DNA of 64,000 bases, taken from Rhizobium sp. 2MFCol3.1. Its GTDB lineage: Bacteria; Pseudomonadota; Alphaproteobacteria; Rhizobiales; Rhizobiaceae. The notes beneath the pieces are model-generated. The model saw nothing but the letters and a program-made list of their open reading frames with translations, ran no database searches and was not told the origin of the DNA. The stretch is taken from NCBI RefSeq assembly GCF_000377565.1, contig NZ_KB898374.1:25737-89736 (forward strand). Direction: 5' to 3'. Both the position numbers and the translations under genes were made by a program. This document shows positions 24,701 through 34,176 of this stretch, piece by piece. Positions within the stretch are counted from its first letter, which is position 1. Every line of letters begins with the position of its first letter.

Positions 24701-25472
24701 ACGCCTCGCGAAACGCCGCAAGCGCCGTCTCGGGATTACCCGATGCGAACGCCTCCATGCCAACAGGCCCTTGATAGCCCATGGCCTTCAGCGCCCGCGC
24801 GATACCCTTCCAGTTGACCTCACCCGTTCCCGGCTCCATGCGGCCGGGGACGTCGGCGACCTGGATTTCGCCGATCCATGGCAGGCTCTTGCGGCAGAGT
24901 TCGATCAGGTTCCCCTCGCCGATCTGAGCATGATAGAGGTCGAGATTGAGCCGCAGGCGCGGGTGGTCGATGCTCGAGACCAGTGCCAAGGTGTCCTCCG
25001 CGCGGCCGAAGGGGACGCCCGGATGATCGACATCAAGGTTGAGGTTTTCGAGCGTGAAGACCACGTTCTCTTCTTCCGCCATGTCGACGATGCGGGCGAG
25101 CGTATCGCGCGCCTTCAGCCACATCTCACCGGTCACGACCTCGATTGGCTGCACCGGCAGGCCGCCTTCGCCAAGCCCGGTTCCGTGCAGGTTGAGACGC
25201 TGCACGCCGAGCCGCTTGCCGACCTTGGCCGTCTCGCGCGCCGTCTTCAAGAGCTCCGCCGCCCCCTCGTCATCCGTCAGCCGCCCGGTGAGGTAACCGT
25301 TCATGATGGTGAAGGTGGCGCCCGTCGCCTCGAGCTTGGCGAGATCATGCTCCGGCCAGTTCCACAGCCCGACACCGAAGCCCATCTCCTTCAGGCGACT
25401 GGCCCGCCACTCGATCGGTCGGTCGCGCCAGATCATCTCGGCGCAGGCGGCAAGTTGGAAAGGCAAGTTCAT
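24690..25472 (-). CDS. Hydroxypyruvate isomerase family TIM-barrel protein
   Basis: A 260-residue xylose isomerase-like TIM-barrel protein closest to the Hyi/OtnI group, which interconverts hydroxypyruvate and tartronate semialdehyde or related keto-acids. Visible active-site candidates are TLENLNLDVDHPG (Glu) and LNLDLYHAQIGEGN (Asp/His), with GMEAFASGNP near the end. GGGAGGATCAC precedes the ATG at 25472; in-frame sequence further upstream is not needed. It is a single gene, not beside a glyoxylate carboligase here, so the substrate remains open. Confidence 0.83.
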   Translation of the reverse strand: MNLPFQLAACAEMIWRDRPIEWRASRLKEMGFGVGLWNWPEHDLAKLEATGATFTIMNGYLTGRLTDDEGAAELLKTARETAKVGKRLGVQRLNLHGTGLGEGGLPVQPIEVVTGEMWLKARDTLARIVDMAEEENVVFTLENLNLDVDHPGVPFGRAEDTLALVSSIDHPRLRLNLDLYHAQIGEGNLIELCRKSLPWIGEIQVADVPGRMEPGTGEVNWKGIARALKAMGYQGPVGMEAFASGNPETALAAFREAFTV

Positions 25473-25641
25473 GTGATCCTCCCGATCATGCATGCTGATT
25501 TCTGTTCGCAATAGAGCCGAGATCGCGGTCAGCCGCAATGCGACATCGCGTGCCATGCCGGCACATGGAATTGACGATTGTCATGAGAGGTTCACGCAGC
25601 AGGCATAACTCGAAGGGACGGCTTCTGAGAGAGGAACTGAG

Positions 25642-27243
25642 ATGGCTGACATCACCAACGAGACTATTCACCGGGATCACGAGAACCACCCGCTGCACGG
25701 GTCGGCTTCGAAAAAGTGGTTCCTTCCCGTCATCATCCTCCTGCTTGTCGCCGGTCTCGGCTATGTCGGTTACGCGCTCGGGCGCGACCTCACCAGCGTT
25801 GCCGCCGTTCCCTGGATCATGCTCGGCCTGGCGCTTCTGATTGCGCTCGGCTTCGAGTTCGTCAACGGTTTCCACGACACCGCCAACGCCGTAGCCACTG
25901 TCATCTACACCCGCTCCATGCCGGCCGAACTCGCCGTCATCTGGTCGGGCTTCTTCAATTTCCTCGGCGTCATGATGTCGAGCGGCGCGGTCGCCTTCGG
26001 CATCCTGGCGCTGCTTCCGGTCGAGCTCATCCTGCAGGTCGGCTCCGGCTCCGGCCTCGCCATGGTCTTCGCGCTGCTGATTGCCGCCATCCTCTGGAAC
26101 CTCGGCACCTGGTATCTCGGCCTGCCGTCCTCGAGCTCGCACACGCTGGTCGGCTCAATCATCGGCGTGGGCCTCGCCAACCAGTTCCTGGCGCCGGCGG
26201 GCAGCGCCACCAGCGGCGTAGACTGGTCGCAGGCGACCAATATCGGCCTGTCGCTGCTGATCTCGCCACTGATCGGCTTCGGCCTCTCCGCCGTCCTGCT
26301 TCTGGTCATGAAGTTGCTGGTGCGCAACAAGGCGCTCTACGAAGAGCCGAAGGGCAACAACCCGCCGCCGCTCTGGATCCGTGGCCTTTTGATTTTCACC
26401 TGCACCGGCGTCAGCTTCGCCCACGGGTCGAACGACGGGCAGAAGGGCATGGGCCTGATCATGCTCATCCTGATCGGCCTCGTCCCCACCGCCTTCGCGC
26501 TCAACCGCACCCCTGACGTCAACTATCTCGAAGCCTACAAGAGCGCGTCCGCCCAGGTGGAAACCGCGCTCGGCAAATATGTTAAGCCGGGTGCTGCCGC
26601 CGGCGATTTCCGCGTCGAGGTGAGCAACGCCGTGAAGAACAAGGTCTGGACGGACGCAACGACGCCGGCGCTTCAGCAGTTCATCCACGCCACGAGCGCC
26701 GAAGTCGCCGCCTTCCCGACGCTGGAGGCCGTGCCGACGCATCTGGTCAGCAACGTCCGCAACGACATCTACCTGATCGGCGAAGCTCTGAAGCTGATCG
26801 ACAAGCAGAAGCTGCTTACCATGGAGCCGGCCGATCTGCAGGCGGTGAGCGCCTATCACAAGGCGGTCGACAACGCGACCAAGTTCATCCCGCTCTGGGT
26901 CAAGATCGCCGTCGCCATCGCGCTCGGCCTCGGCACCATGGTCGGCTGGAAGCGCATCGTCATCACCGTCGGCGAAAAGATCGGCAAGACCCACCTGACC
27001 TATGGCCAGGGGGCAGCCGCCGAAGTCGTCGCCATGGTCACCATCGGCGCCGCCGACCATCTCGGCCTGCCGGTTTCGACCACCCACGTGCTGTCATCGG
27101 GCGTTGCCGGCACGATGGCCGCGAACGGTTCCGGCCTGCAATGGTCGACGGTGCGAAACATGCTGATGGCCTGGATCCTGACGCTGCCCGCCTCGATCGC
27201 CATCGCCTTCGTGCTCTTCATCATCCTGCGCCAGGTGTTCTGA
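25642..27243 (+). CDS. pit: Inorganic phosphate transporter, PiT family
   Basis: A 533-residue low-affinity, proton-coupled metal-phosphate symporter of the inner membrane. The two duplicated signatures are present: EFVNGFHDTANAVATVIYT near residue 73 and GLPVSTTHVLSSGVAGTMAA near residue 475. A soluble stretch of about 110 residues (roughly 295-400, starting NRTPDVNYLEAYKSASAQ) divides the membrane halves, as in related PitA-type proteins. An N-terminal 25-residue polar extension is rich in His and Asp. No pho regulator or PhoU-like gene is adjacent. A bidirectional terminator follows. Confidence 0.93.
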   Translation: MADITNETIHRDHENHPLHGSASKKWFLPVIILLLVAGLGYVGYALGRDLTSVAAVPWIMLGLALLIALGFEFVNGFHDTANAVATVIYTRSMPAELAVIWSGFFNFLGVMMSSGAVAFGILALLPVELILQVGSGSGLAMVFALLIAAILWNLGTWYLGLPSSSSHTLVGSIIGVGLANQFLAPAGSATSGVDWSQATNIGLSLLISPLIGFGLSAVLLLVMKLLVRNKALYEEPKGNNPPPLWIRGLLIFTCTGVSFAHGSNDGQKGMGLIMLILIGLVPTAFALNRTPDVNYLEAYKSASAQVETALGKYVKPGAAAGDFRVEVSNAVKNKVWTDATTPALQQFIHATSAEVAAFPTLEAVPTHLVSNVRNDIYLIGEALKLIDKQKLLTMEPADLQAVSAYHKAVDNATKFIPLWVKIAVAIALGLGTMVGWKRIVITVGEKIGKTHLTYGQGAAAEVVAMVTIGAADHLGLPVSTTHVLSSGVAGTMAANGSGLQWSTVRNMLMAWILTLPASIAIAFVLFIILRQVF

Positions 27244-27265
27244 GGCGTGAGCCGATAGCGCAATT

Positions 27266-27303
27266 GAAAAAGCCGGGAAGCGAATGCTCCCCGGCCTTTC
27301 TGT
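27266..27303. terminator. Bidirectional terminator between pit and xylA
   Basis: GCCGGG (27272-27277) pairs with CCCGGC (27290-27295), extended by AGC/GCT around a GAAT loop. Minus-strand reading gives CCCGGCTTTTT, a good terminator for xylA. Plus-strand reading gives CCGGCCTTTCTGTTT for pit. Confidence 0.85.
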
Positions 27304-27322
27304 TTCAGCAATCCACTACCGA

Positions 27323-28633
27323 TCAGACGTAGCGGTTGACTACGTTTTCGAGCAGTTCCTGCTGGCCAGACTTCGGCTGCGGGTTGATGTCCTGGCTCTC
27401 GACGCGTGCCGCGATCTGCTCCAGCGAATATTCGCCGCGCAGCATCTTCTGGCTTTCGGCCGAATCCCAGCCGGCATAGCGGTTGGCGAGCGGCTGCGAC
27501 AGCGCCTTGTCCTCGATCATCTTGGCGGCAGCCTTCAGACCACGGGCGCAGCAATCCATGCCGCCGATGTGACCGATCAGAAGGTCTGCCGGATCGAGCG
27601 ACTGGCGGCGCAGCTTGGCGTCGAAGTTGGTGCCGCCGGAGGTGAAGCCGCCGCCTGCCAGAACCTGGTAGTAGGCGAGCGCCATCTCGGGAACGTTGTT
27701 CGGGAACTGGTCGGTATCCCAGCCGGACTGGTAGTCGTTGCGGTTCATGTCGATCGAGCCGAAGATGCCGAGCGCGTTGGCGAGCGCCAGCTCGTGCTCG
27801 AAGGAATGGCCGGCGAGGATCGCGTGGCCCTGCTCGATGTTGAGCTTCACTTCGTTTTCGAGGCCGTTCTTCTTCAGGAAGCCGTAGACCGTGGCGACGT
27901 CGTAGTCGTACTGGTGCTTGGTGGGCTCCTGCGGCTTCGGCTCGATGAGGATCTGGCCCTTGAAGCCGATCTTGTGCTTGTACTCGACCACGAGGTTGAG
28001 GAAGCGGCCCATCTGGTCGAGCTCGCGCTTGAGGTCGGTGTTGAGCAGCGTCTCATAGCCCTCACGCCCGCCCCACAGAACGTAGTTCTCGCCGCCGAGC
28101 TTCATCGTGGCGTCCATGCAGGTCTTCACGGTCGCGGCGGAGAAGGCGAAGACATCGGGGTCGGGATTGGTTGCGGCACCCGACATGAAGCGGCGGTTGG
28201 AGAAGAGGTTCGCCGTGCCCCAGAGCAGCTTGGTGCCGGTGGCAGCCTGCTTCTCCGCGAAGTAATCGACGATCTCGTTCAGGTTCTTGGTGTTTTCGGC
28301 GAAGTTCTTGCCTTCGGGGCGCACGTCGGCGTCGTGGAAGCAATAATAGGGTGCGCCGAGCAGCGAGAAGAATTCGAAGGCAACATCGGCTTTAAGCTTC
28401 GCAGCCTCCATCGTGTCTTCGAACCACGGACGCAGGAACGTCTGCCCACCAAAGGGGTCACCGCCCGGCCATGTGAACGTGTGCCAGTAGGCGACGGCGA
28501 AACGCAGATGGTCTTCCATCCGCTTGCCGAGAACGATCTCGTCCGGCTGGTAATAGCGGAAGGCCAGCGGATTGGTGCTGTCCGGGCCTTCGTATTTGAT
28601 TTTCTGAATATCGCCGAAAAATCCGGTGCTCAT
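27323..28633 (-). CDS. xylA: Xylose isomerase
   Basis: A 436-residue class II xylose isomerase converting D-xylose to D-xylulose in the cytosol. Catalytic His100 and Asp103 lie in CFHDADVRPEG. The metal ligands are in GQILIEPKP and IEQGHAILAGHSFEHEL, and SIDMNRNDYQSGWDTDQF is a family block. GGAGGAGTACCCC precedes the ATG. It lies downstream of xylB and the LacI gene on the same strand. A 218-base gap containing a chimeric palindromic repeat separates xylB from xylA, so xylA may have its own promoter or a processed message. Confidence 0.96.
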   Translation of the reverse strand: MSTGFFGDIQKIKYEGPDSTNPLAFRYYQPDEIVLGKRMEDHLRFAVAYWHTFTWPGGDPFGGQTFLRPWFEDTMEAAKLKADVAFEFFSLLGAPYYCFHDADVRPEGKNFAENTKNLNEIVDYFAEKQAATGTKLLWGTANLFSNRRFMSGAATNPDPDVFAFSAATVKTCMDATMKLGGENYVLWGGREGYETLLNTDLKRELDQMGRFLNLVVEYKHKIGFKGQILIEPKPQEPTKHQYDYDVATVYGFLKKNGLENEVKLNIEQGHAILAGHSFEHELALANALGIFGSIDMNRNDYQSGWDTDQFPNNVPEMALAYYQVLAGGGFTSGGTNFDAKLRRQSLDPADLLIGHIGGMDCCARGLKAAAKMIEDKALSQPLANRYAGWDSAESQKMLRGEYSLEQIAARVESQDINPQPKSGQQELLENVVNRYV

Positions 28634-28692
28634 GGGGTACTCCTCCTTGGGTGTGGTTCGATAGTGATGGTGTTCCGTGTGGCCTGCGGCTC

Positions 28693-28826
28693 AAGACCCC
28701 CTCTGCCTGCCGGCATCTCCCCCACAAGGGGGGAGAAAGCTGGAGGCACCGCCCCTCACCTCGGAAGGCGGGCGCGCGGGGCACGAAGCCCCTCCCCCTT
28801 GTGGGGAGGGGTTGGGGAGGGGTCTT
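28693..28826. repeat. Chimeric palindromic element: family B-like left arm, family C right arm
   Basis: The left part (28695-28736) reads like family B: ACCCCCTCTGCCTGCCGGC, then ATCTCCCCCACAAGG. The right part (28787-28822) is the family C arm, including the four-tract motif at 28803-28822. The outermost AAGACCCC/GGGGTCTT and an inner CCCCACAAGGGGG/CCCCCTTGTGGGG still pair, so a hairpin remains. It lies between xylB and xylA. Confidence 0.82.
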
Positions 28827-28851
28827 ACGACACCTCCCAGTGAATTTTCTC

Positions 28852-30306
28852 TCAATGCGCCAAAGCCTTGATCGCCGGATAAAGCGCACGATACCGGCCA
28901 TAAGCCTCCTCATACGCCCCGCTCAGCGCAGCATCAGGCTCGATCGTCCCATCCGTTTCCGGCGGCGTGCACACAGCCACAGGATCAGCCCCGGTCGCCG
29001 CGATCAGCCCAAGCCGCGCCGCACCGAAGGCGGCGCCGAAGTCGCCGTCGGCGGGCAGGTCGACGGGGACGCCGAGTGCTGTGGCGATCGAGGCCAGCCA
29101 GTAGCGCGAGCGCGAGCCGCCGCCGATGGCGGTGACGCGGGAAATATCGGTGCCGGCCGAGCGCAACGCCTCAAGATTGTCGCGGATCGCGAAGGATACG
29201 CCTTCGAGCACCGCCTGGGTCAGCACCACGCGGCTGCTCTCATGCTCGAGCCCGATGAAGGCGCCGCGGATGACGGCGTCGTTGTGCGGCGTGCGCTCGC
29301 CGGAGAGATAGGGAAGGAAGGTGACGCCGGAGGGCGCCTTCAGCGTTTCGCCGAGTTCGGCGGTCAGCTCCGCCGCCGACTTCGACGTCACATGCGAATG
29401 CCAGTTCAGCGCGTCGGTCGCCGAGAGAATGACGCCCATCTGGTGCCAGGTATTGGGCAGCGCGTGGCAGAAGGCGTGAACGGCGCTCTCGGGCTTCGGA
29501 AGATAGGAGCCGTTGGCGGCGAAGAGCACGCCCGATGTGCCGAGCGAGACGAAGGCCGCGCCATGGCTGACGGTGCCCATGCCGCAGGCGGATGCCGCAT
29601 TGTCGCCTGCCCCGCCGGCAACGACGACGGAACCCGTGATGCCCCACTGCGAGGCGAGCTCGCCGCGCAGCTTGCCGCCCTCTTCCGTGCCTTCGACCAG
29701 CGTTGGCATGTGCTTCTCATCGAGACCGGTCGCGGCCAGGAGCTCGGACGACCACTTGCGCTTGCCGGTATCGAGCCAGGACGTGCCGGCCGAATCCGAC
29801 ATTTCGGAAATGTGCTCGCCGGTCAGCCACAGGCGCAGATAATCCTTCGGCAAGAGCACCTTGGCGACCTTGGCGAAAATCTCCGGCTCGTGCTTGGCGA
29901 CCCAGGCGAGCTTCGGCGCGGTGAAGCCGGGGAAGACGATGTTGCCGGTGAGCTTGCGGAACTTCGGATCGGCATCGAGCGCCGCCGCCTCGATATAGCT
30001 GCGCGTGTCGTTCCAGAGAATGCAGGGGCGCAGCACCTTGTCGCCGGCATCGAGCAGCGTCGCGCCGTGCATCTGGCCGGAAAGGCCGATGCCCTTGACC
30101 GCGGCAAGCTCCTTCGGGTGCTTCGCCTTCAGCCCAGCGATCGCCTCCTCGGTCGCCCGCACCCAGTGCGAGGGCTCCTGCTCCGACCAGCCGTGATGCG
30201 GACGCGAGACATCGAGCGAACCATTGGCCGAGCCGATGATCTTCTGATCGCCATCGATCAGCATCGCTTTGACGCCGGAGGTTCCGAGATCGAGACCCAG
30301 ATACAT
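28852..30306 (-). CDS. xylB: Xylulokinase
   Basis: A 484-residue FGGY-family kinase that phosphorylates D-xylulose with ATP, feeding the pentose phosphate pathway (transaldolase is encoded near 59 kb). The N-terminal phosphate-1 motif is MYLGLDLGTSGVKAMLID. The catalytic Asp lies in GGAGDNAASACGMG, and the adenosine motif region is VTAIGGGSRSRYWLASIA. AAAGGGAGAAACAC precedes the ATG. Only 18 bases separate it from the LacI-type gene upstream, so the two are co-transcribed. Confidence 0.95.
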   Translation of the reverse strand: MYLGLDLGTSGVKAMLIDGDQKIIGSANGSLDVSRPHHGWSEQEPSHWVRATEEAIAGLKAKHPKELAAVKGIGLSGQMHGATLLDAGDKVLRPCILWNDTRSYIEAAALDADPKFRKLTGNIVFPGFTAPKLAWVAKHEPEIFAKVAKVLLPKDYLRLWLTGEHISEMSDSAGTSWLDTGKRKWSSELLAATGLDEKHMPTLVEGTEEGGKLRGELASQWGITGSVVVAGGAGDNAASACGMGTVSHGAAFVSLGTSGVLFAANGSYLPKPESAVHAFCHALPNTWHQMGVILSATDALNWHSHVTSKSAAELTAELGETLKAPSGVTFLPYLSGERTPHNDAVIRGAFIGLEHESSRVVLTQAVLEGVSFAIRDNLEALRSAGTDISRVTAIGGGSRSRYWLASIATALGVPVDLPADGDFGAAFGAARLGLIAATGADPVAVCTPPETDGTIEPDAALSGAYEEAYGRYRALYPAIKALAH

Positions 30307-30324
30307 GTGTTTCTCCCTTTGCCG

Positions 30325-31350
30325 TTACGGCAGATTGTCTTTCAGAAAGATATCGAGACGGATGCGCTCCTGCGCGTCGATCACCGAGAGCCCGTCGGCC
30401 TTGGCCTTCAACACGCGGATGGCGCTGCGCACCTCGTGGCCCGCATCCTGGTTCAAAATTGCGTCGATCGTACCGTCGAGAAGCGCCGTGCGGGTATGAT
30501 CAGTCAGTTCGTGCGCGATGACGGTCAGCGCCCGGTCGACGGATTTCTCCTTCAGCGCCCGGATCAGGCCGCGATTGCCGGCGCCGAGGCTGTAGACGCC
30601 GATGATGCCGTCGCGCTTCGACAGCGCATCAGAAACCAGCATATGCGCCATGTCAGGATCGTCGCGCCCTTCGATGACGGGCAGGATGGAGAGACCGGGA
30701 AACTCCTCGGCCATGACAGCCGCGAAGCCCTCCAGCCGCTCGCGATGGTCGCGCACCAGCATTGAGCCGGCGAGAACCGCGACGTCACCCTTGGCACCGC
30801 CGAGAAAACGGCCGAGCAACCGCGCAGCCGTGCGGCCGGCCGCGATATTGTCGACGCCGGCATAATGATGGCGCTGCGAACCGGTGAGATCGGAGACGAC
30901 GGTGACGACGGGAATGCCGTCCTGCACCAGCCGGTCGACGGCATCACGCACCTCGGGCGCATCGGTCGCGACGAGCGCCACGCCTGCGGGACGCTCGATA
31001 CGCAGCGTATCGAGTGCCGCGGCAAGGGCCGTGGGATCGAAGGCCGGAACCTCCAAGGTGCGGATATCGGTGCGCTCCACCGGCGAGCGCGCCACGGCGG
31101 CCATCACCTCGGCGTTCAGCCCGTGCATGAAGGAATTGTCGCTGGCGGGAACGATGAACACAAACGAATAAGTCCGCCCCTTCGCGAGATTGGCGGCGGC
31201 GACGTCGCGCACATAACCGATCTCGCGAATGGCGGTTTCGACCTTCTCCCGCGTCACGTGCCGGACGCCCGGGCGCTGGTTCAGCACCCGATCGACAGTC
31301 GCAAGGCTGACGCCCGCAGCTGCGGCAATATCGTGAACCGTAGGTCTCAT
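30325..31350 (-). CDS. LacI family regulator, probable xylose operon repressor
   Basis: A 341-residue LacI-family protein. The HTH is PTVHDIAAAAGVSLATVDRV, and a PBP-fold sugar sensor follows (VFIVPASDNSFMHGLNAEVM, ending in RIRLDIFLKDNLP). GTCAGGAGGAGCG fixes the start at the ATG at 31350. It is the first gene of regulator-xylB-xylA, an arrangement that points to xylose or xylulose response. A near-palindrome with a TACGTA centre lies 34 bases upstream (31384-31399). Confidence 0.88.
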   Translation of the reverse strand: MRPTVHDIAAAAGVSLATVDRVLNQRPGVRHVTREKVETAIREIGYVRDVAAANLAKGRTYSFVFIVPASDNSFMHGLNAEVMAAVARSPVERTDIRTLEVPAFDPTALAAALDTLRIERPAGVALVATDAPEVRDAVDRLVQDGIPVVTVVSDLTGSQRHHYAGVDNIAAGRTAARLLGRFLGGAKGDVAVLAGSMLVRDHRERLEGFAAVMAEEFPGLSILPVIEGRDDPDMAHMLVSDALSKRDGIIGVYSLGAGNRGLIRALKEKSVDRALTVIAHELTDHTRTALLDGTIDAILNQDAGHEVRSAIRVLKAKADGLSVIDAQERIRLDIFLKDNLP

Positions 31351-31383
31351 CGCTCCTCCTGACGAGACCTTTAACGCCATTTT

Positions 31384-31399
31384 TGATGTACGTAAATCA
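31384..31399. promoter_or_regulatory. Candidate operator upstream of the xylose-type LacI gene
   Basis: TGATGTACGTAAATCA is a near-palindrome (TGAT/ATCA ends, TACGTA centre, one mismatched pair) in the only promoter-sized gap before the regulator-xylB-xylA unit. No matching second copy was seen before xylA. Confidence 0.35.
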
Positions 31400-31437
31400 G
31401 ATTTTTCGGCGACGCGTTCTGCGTATTGAAATGACTG

Positions 31438-32433
31438 CTATTTTTCGTGGTCCTTGGCGATTTCAGCTTCGAGCCTGCGCGACAAACGCTTCAAATCACG
31501 CGGCCTGCCGGCGACGCTTTCGATCGCCGCCACCGCGACATCCCGCGCGACGTAATCCGACTTGTGGCCCATGTTATGGATCATCAGCAGCCTTGCGCCC
31601 TTAATGGCGCGGGCAAGATGGCGCGCGTGGATATCAGGCGAGACGACGCTGTCGGTATCGCCGGAGATGATCACCGTCGGCGCATGGATGCGGCCGAAGT
31701 GCTGTGAATTGCGCTTCGTCCACTCCAGCAGATTGGCGACATCGATGGCGTTGTCGCGGAAAGCCTTCGGCCCAAGCGCCTGCAGCGCCCGCGTCTCTTT
31801 GATGTAGCCGGGCGGCCGAGGATTGGGCGCGAAAACCGAGCGCGTGGCGCTGTCTATCATCGCAAGCCCCACAGGCGGCACGACGATGGTGCTGAACAGC
31901 GCGCCGGTCACCGGCACCTTCGCGGCATCGTAATACCAGGCAATTCCGCCCGGCCACGGGTAGACGGCAGGCGATAGAAAGACGAGACCGAGTACCCGGT
32001 CGGGATGCCTGAGCGCGAAGCTCGCCGCCACCGCGCCTCCGAACGAATGGCTGACGATGATCGCCTTCTTGATACCGCGTTTCGTCATGACATCAGCGAT
32101 TGCATCGGCCTGCCCGTCGGGAAACGCATTTTCCTGATCGCCGCGATCCGAGCGCCCGTGGCCGGGCCGATCGACGAACAGAAGATCGGCACGCCCCTCC
32201 AGCCGGTCGCGAAACGAAAACACCGGATCGTGGAGATTGGCGCTTGCGCCATGGATGAACACGATCGGCGGCAGATCCGGCCGCCGCGCCTTGAGATAGA
32301 GGCTGTTCATCTTGTAGCCGCCGACATCGATACGCGTCTCATCGGCGAACGGACTGGCTGCGAACACATGGTTCACGGCAACGGACAGCATAAAGGTGAG
32401 AAGTGCAACGAATCTGGCGGAAGCTTTGAACAT
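31438..32433 (-). CDS. Exported alpha/beta hydrolase
   Basis: A 331-residue hydrolase with a signal peptide (residues 1-26, ending VFAAS). Conserved features are VFIHGASANLHDP (oxyanion region), DRPGHGRSD, the nucleophile elbow VSHSFGGAVA (Ser), ISGDTDSVVSP (Asp), and IHNMGHKSDY (His), a complete catalytic triad. It is a single gene on the minus strand between the xylose block and the efflux operon. Substrate unknown; a periplasmic esterase or lipase-like role is likely. Confidence 0.83.
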   Translation of the reverse strand: MFKASARFVALLTFMLSVAVNHVFAASPFADETRIDVGGYKMNSLYLKARRPDLPPIVFIHGASANLHDPVFSFRDRLEGRADLLFVDRPGHGRSDRGDQENAFPDGQADAIADVMTKRGIKKAIIVSHSFGGAVAASFALRHPDRVLGLVFLSPAVYPWPGGIAWYYDAAKVPVTGALFSTIVVPPVGLAMIDSATRSVFAPNPRPPGYIKETRALQALGPKAFRDNAIDVANLLEWTKRNSQHFGRIHAPTVIISGDTDSVVSPDIHARHLARAIKGARLLMIHNMGHKSDYVARDVAVAAIESVAGRPRDLKRLSRRLEAEIAKDHEK

Positions 32434-32473
32434 GAAGCGCGGTCGATCCCGATGATATCGCTGTAGATACGCG

Positions 32474-32504
32474 AAAACGCCGGCTTTGGTTTCCCAAGCC
32501 GGCG
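32474..32504 (-). terminator. Intrinsic terminator of the EmrAB-type operon
   Basis: On the minus strand, 29 bases after the permease stop, CGCCGGCTT pairs exactly with AAGCCGGCG (32478-32486 and 32496-32504) and is followed by TTTTCGCG. Confidence 0.85.
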
Positions 32505-32533
32505 CCAGAATTCGTCAATGCTGTCGTGAACCG

Positions 32534-34126
32534 TCAGTGGCCGCCGCCACCCCCGCCACCGCCTTGCGGCGGCGCCGGCTTGTCGATCAGCACGATGCCG
32601 AGGATCATCGCCACGAAAAGTCCGGTGAGGATGACGAAGATATCGCTGAACGACATCACCATCGCCTGCTTGGTCACCATCCCGACCATCTGCTTGATCG
32701 CGACGGCCGCGCCATCCATGCCATAGGTGTCGAACTTCGACGTCATATTGTTGATCTGGTCGGTCGCGACAGGGTTGCCCCAGTCGAGATGCTCGCGGAT
32801 GCGCTGGTAGTGCACGTCCTGGCGGTTCGTCAGCACGGTATTGATGACCGCGAGACCGACGGCGCCACCGAGGTTACGCGTCAGGTTGAAGAGACCCGAA
32901 GCGCCGCGCATACGCGCCGGCGGCATCGTGCCGAGCGCGATATTGTTGATCGGCACCATGCACATCATCAGGCCGAAACCGCGCAGGATCTGCGGGATGA
33001 AGAGCTCGTAGAAGTCCCAATCCGTGGTCACGCCGGTCATGATCCAGGTGCCGGCGGCAAAGCTCGCGAAGCCGAGCACCATCATCATGCGCAGGTCCAT
33101 CTTGGTCGACAGCTTGCCGGCGATCGGCGCGGTGAAGAACATGGCGAGACCGGAGACGAACATGGTTTCGCCGATCATCAGCGAATCGTAGCCGCGAATG
33201 CGTCCGAGATAGAGCGGGTAGATATAGGTCAGGCCGTAGAGACCGATACCCATCACGAACGAAAACAGCGAGCCGACCGCGAAGTTTCGGTTGCTGAAGG
33301 CCCTGAGATCGACGACGGGGAAGTCCACCTTGAAGGCGCGATAGAAGAAGATCACGCAGCCGATGGCCGATGCGATCGCGCCGAGAAGGATGTTGCGGTC
33401 GTTGAACCAGTCGTTCGAGTTGCCCTCTTCGAGCACATATTCCAGCGCGCCGAGGAAAACGCCCATCGAGACCAGGCCCCACCAGTCGAACTTCTTGAAG
33501 AGCGAGAATTCCGGCTTGTCGAAATCGATGAAGTTCCAGGTCACGATCGTGACGATGATGCCGGGAATGATGTTGACGAGGAACAGCCAGTGCCAGGAGA
33601 AGGCATGGCTGAGATAGCCGCCGACCGTCGGGCCGATGGTCGGCGCCAGCGTCGCGATCAGGCCGATGATCGGCGAGACGATGCTGCGCTTGGACGGCGG
33701 AAAGATGGTGAAGGCAGCCGCAAACACCGACGGGATCATGCCGCCGCCGATGAAGCCCTGGATCGCACGATAGACGATCATCTGGTCGATATTCGTCGCG
33801 GTGGCGCAAAGCGCGCTCGCAGCCGTGAAGCCGGCCGCCGAGAAGGCGAACAGATAGCGCGTCGAGATGATGCGCGCGAGCGTACCCGACAGCGGAATCA
33901 TGATGACTTCCGCGATCAGGTACGACGTCTGCACCCAGCCGATTTCATCCGTGCCGGCGCTGAGGCCGGCCTGGATTTCGGCCAGCGACGCCGACACGAT
34001 CTGAATGTCCAGGATGGACATGAACATGCCCACCACCATCGCGAAGAACGCGATGAGTTTGCGGGGGTCCATGGTGTCGGCTGCCGGCGCGGCCGGCATC
34101 GATCCTGCTGTTGTGCTCGCGGCCAT
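32534..34126 (-). CDS. DHA2-family multidrug efflux permease (EmrB-type)
   Basis: A 530-residue major facilitator with 14 predicted helices that exports drugs or other lipophilic compounds by proton antiport, together with the membrane-fusion protein encoded upstream. Family hallmarks are GMFMSILDIQIVSASLAEIQ in helix 1, IGWVQTSYLIAEVIMIPLSG, and LIATLAPTIGPTVGGYLSHA. The C terminus ends in an unusual PPQGGGGGGGGH tail. It follows the EmrA-type gene by 50 bases and is the last gene of the unit. Confidence 0.92.
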   Translation of the reverse strand: MAASTTAGSMPAAPAADTMDPRKLIAFFAMVVGMFMSILDIQIVSASLAEIQAGLSAGTDEIGWVQTSYLIAEVIMIPLSGTLARIISTRYLFAFSAAGFTAASALCATATNIDQMIVYRAIQGFIGGGMIPSVFAAAFTIFPPSKRSIVSPIIGLIATLAPTIGPTVGGYLSHAFSWHWLFLVNIIPGIIVTIVTWNFIDFDKPEFSLFKKFDWWGLVSMGVFLGALEYVLEEGNSNDWFNDRNILLGAIASAIGCVIFFYRAFKVDFPVVDLRAFSNRNFAVGSLFSFVMGIGLYGLTYIYPLYLGRIRGYDSLMIGETMFVSGLAMFFTAPIAGKLSTKMDLRMMMVLGFASFAAGTWIMTGVTTDWDFYELFIPQILRGFGLMMCMVPINNIALGTMPPARMRGASGLFNLTRNLGGAVGLAVINTVLTNRQDVHYQRIREHLDWGNPVATDQINNMTSKFDTYGMDGAAVAIKQMVGMVTKQAMVMSFSDIFVILTGLFVAMILGIVLIDKPAPPQGGGGGGGGH

Positions 34127-34176
34127 CGGCCTACCTCGTCAGACGATATTACGGGCCAAGTTAAGCGCGAAGCGCC

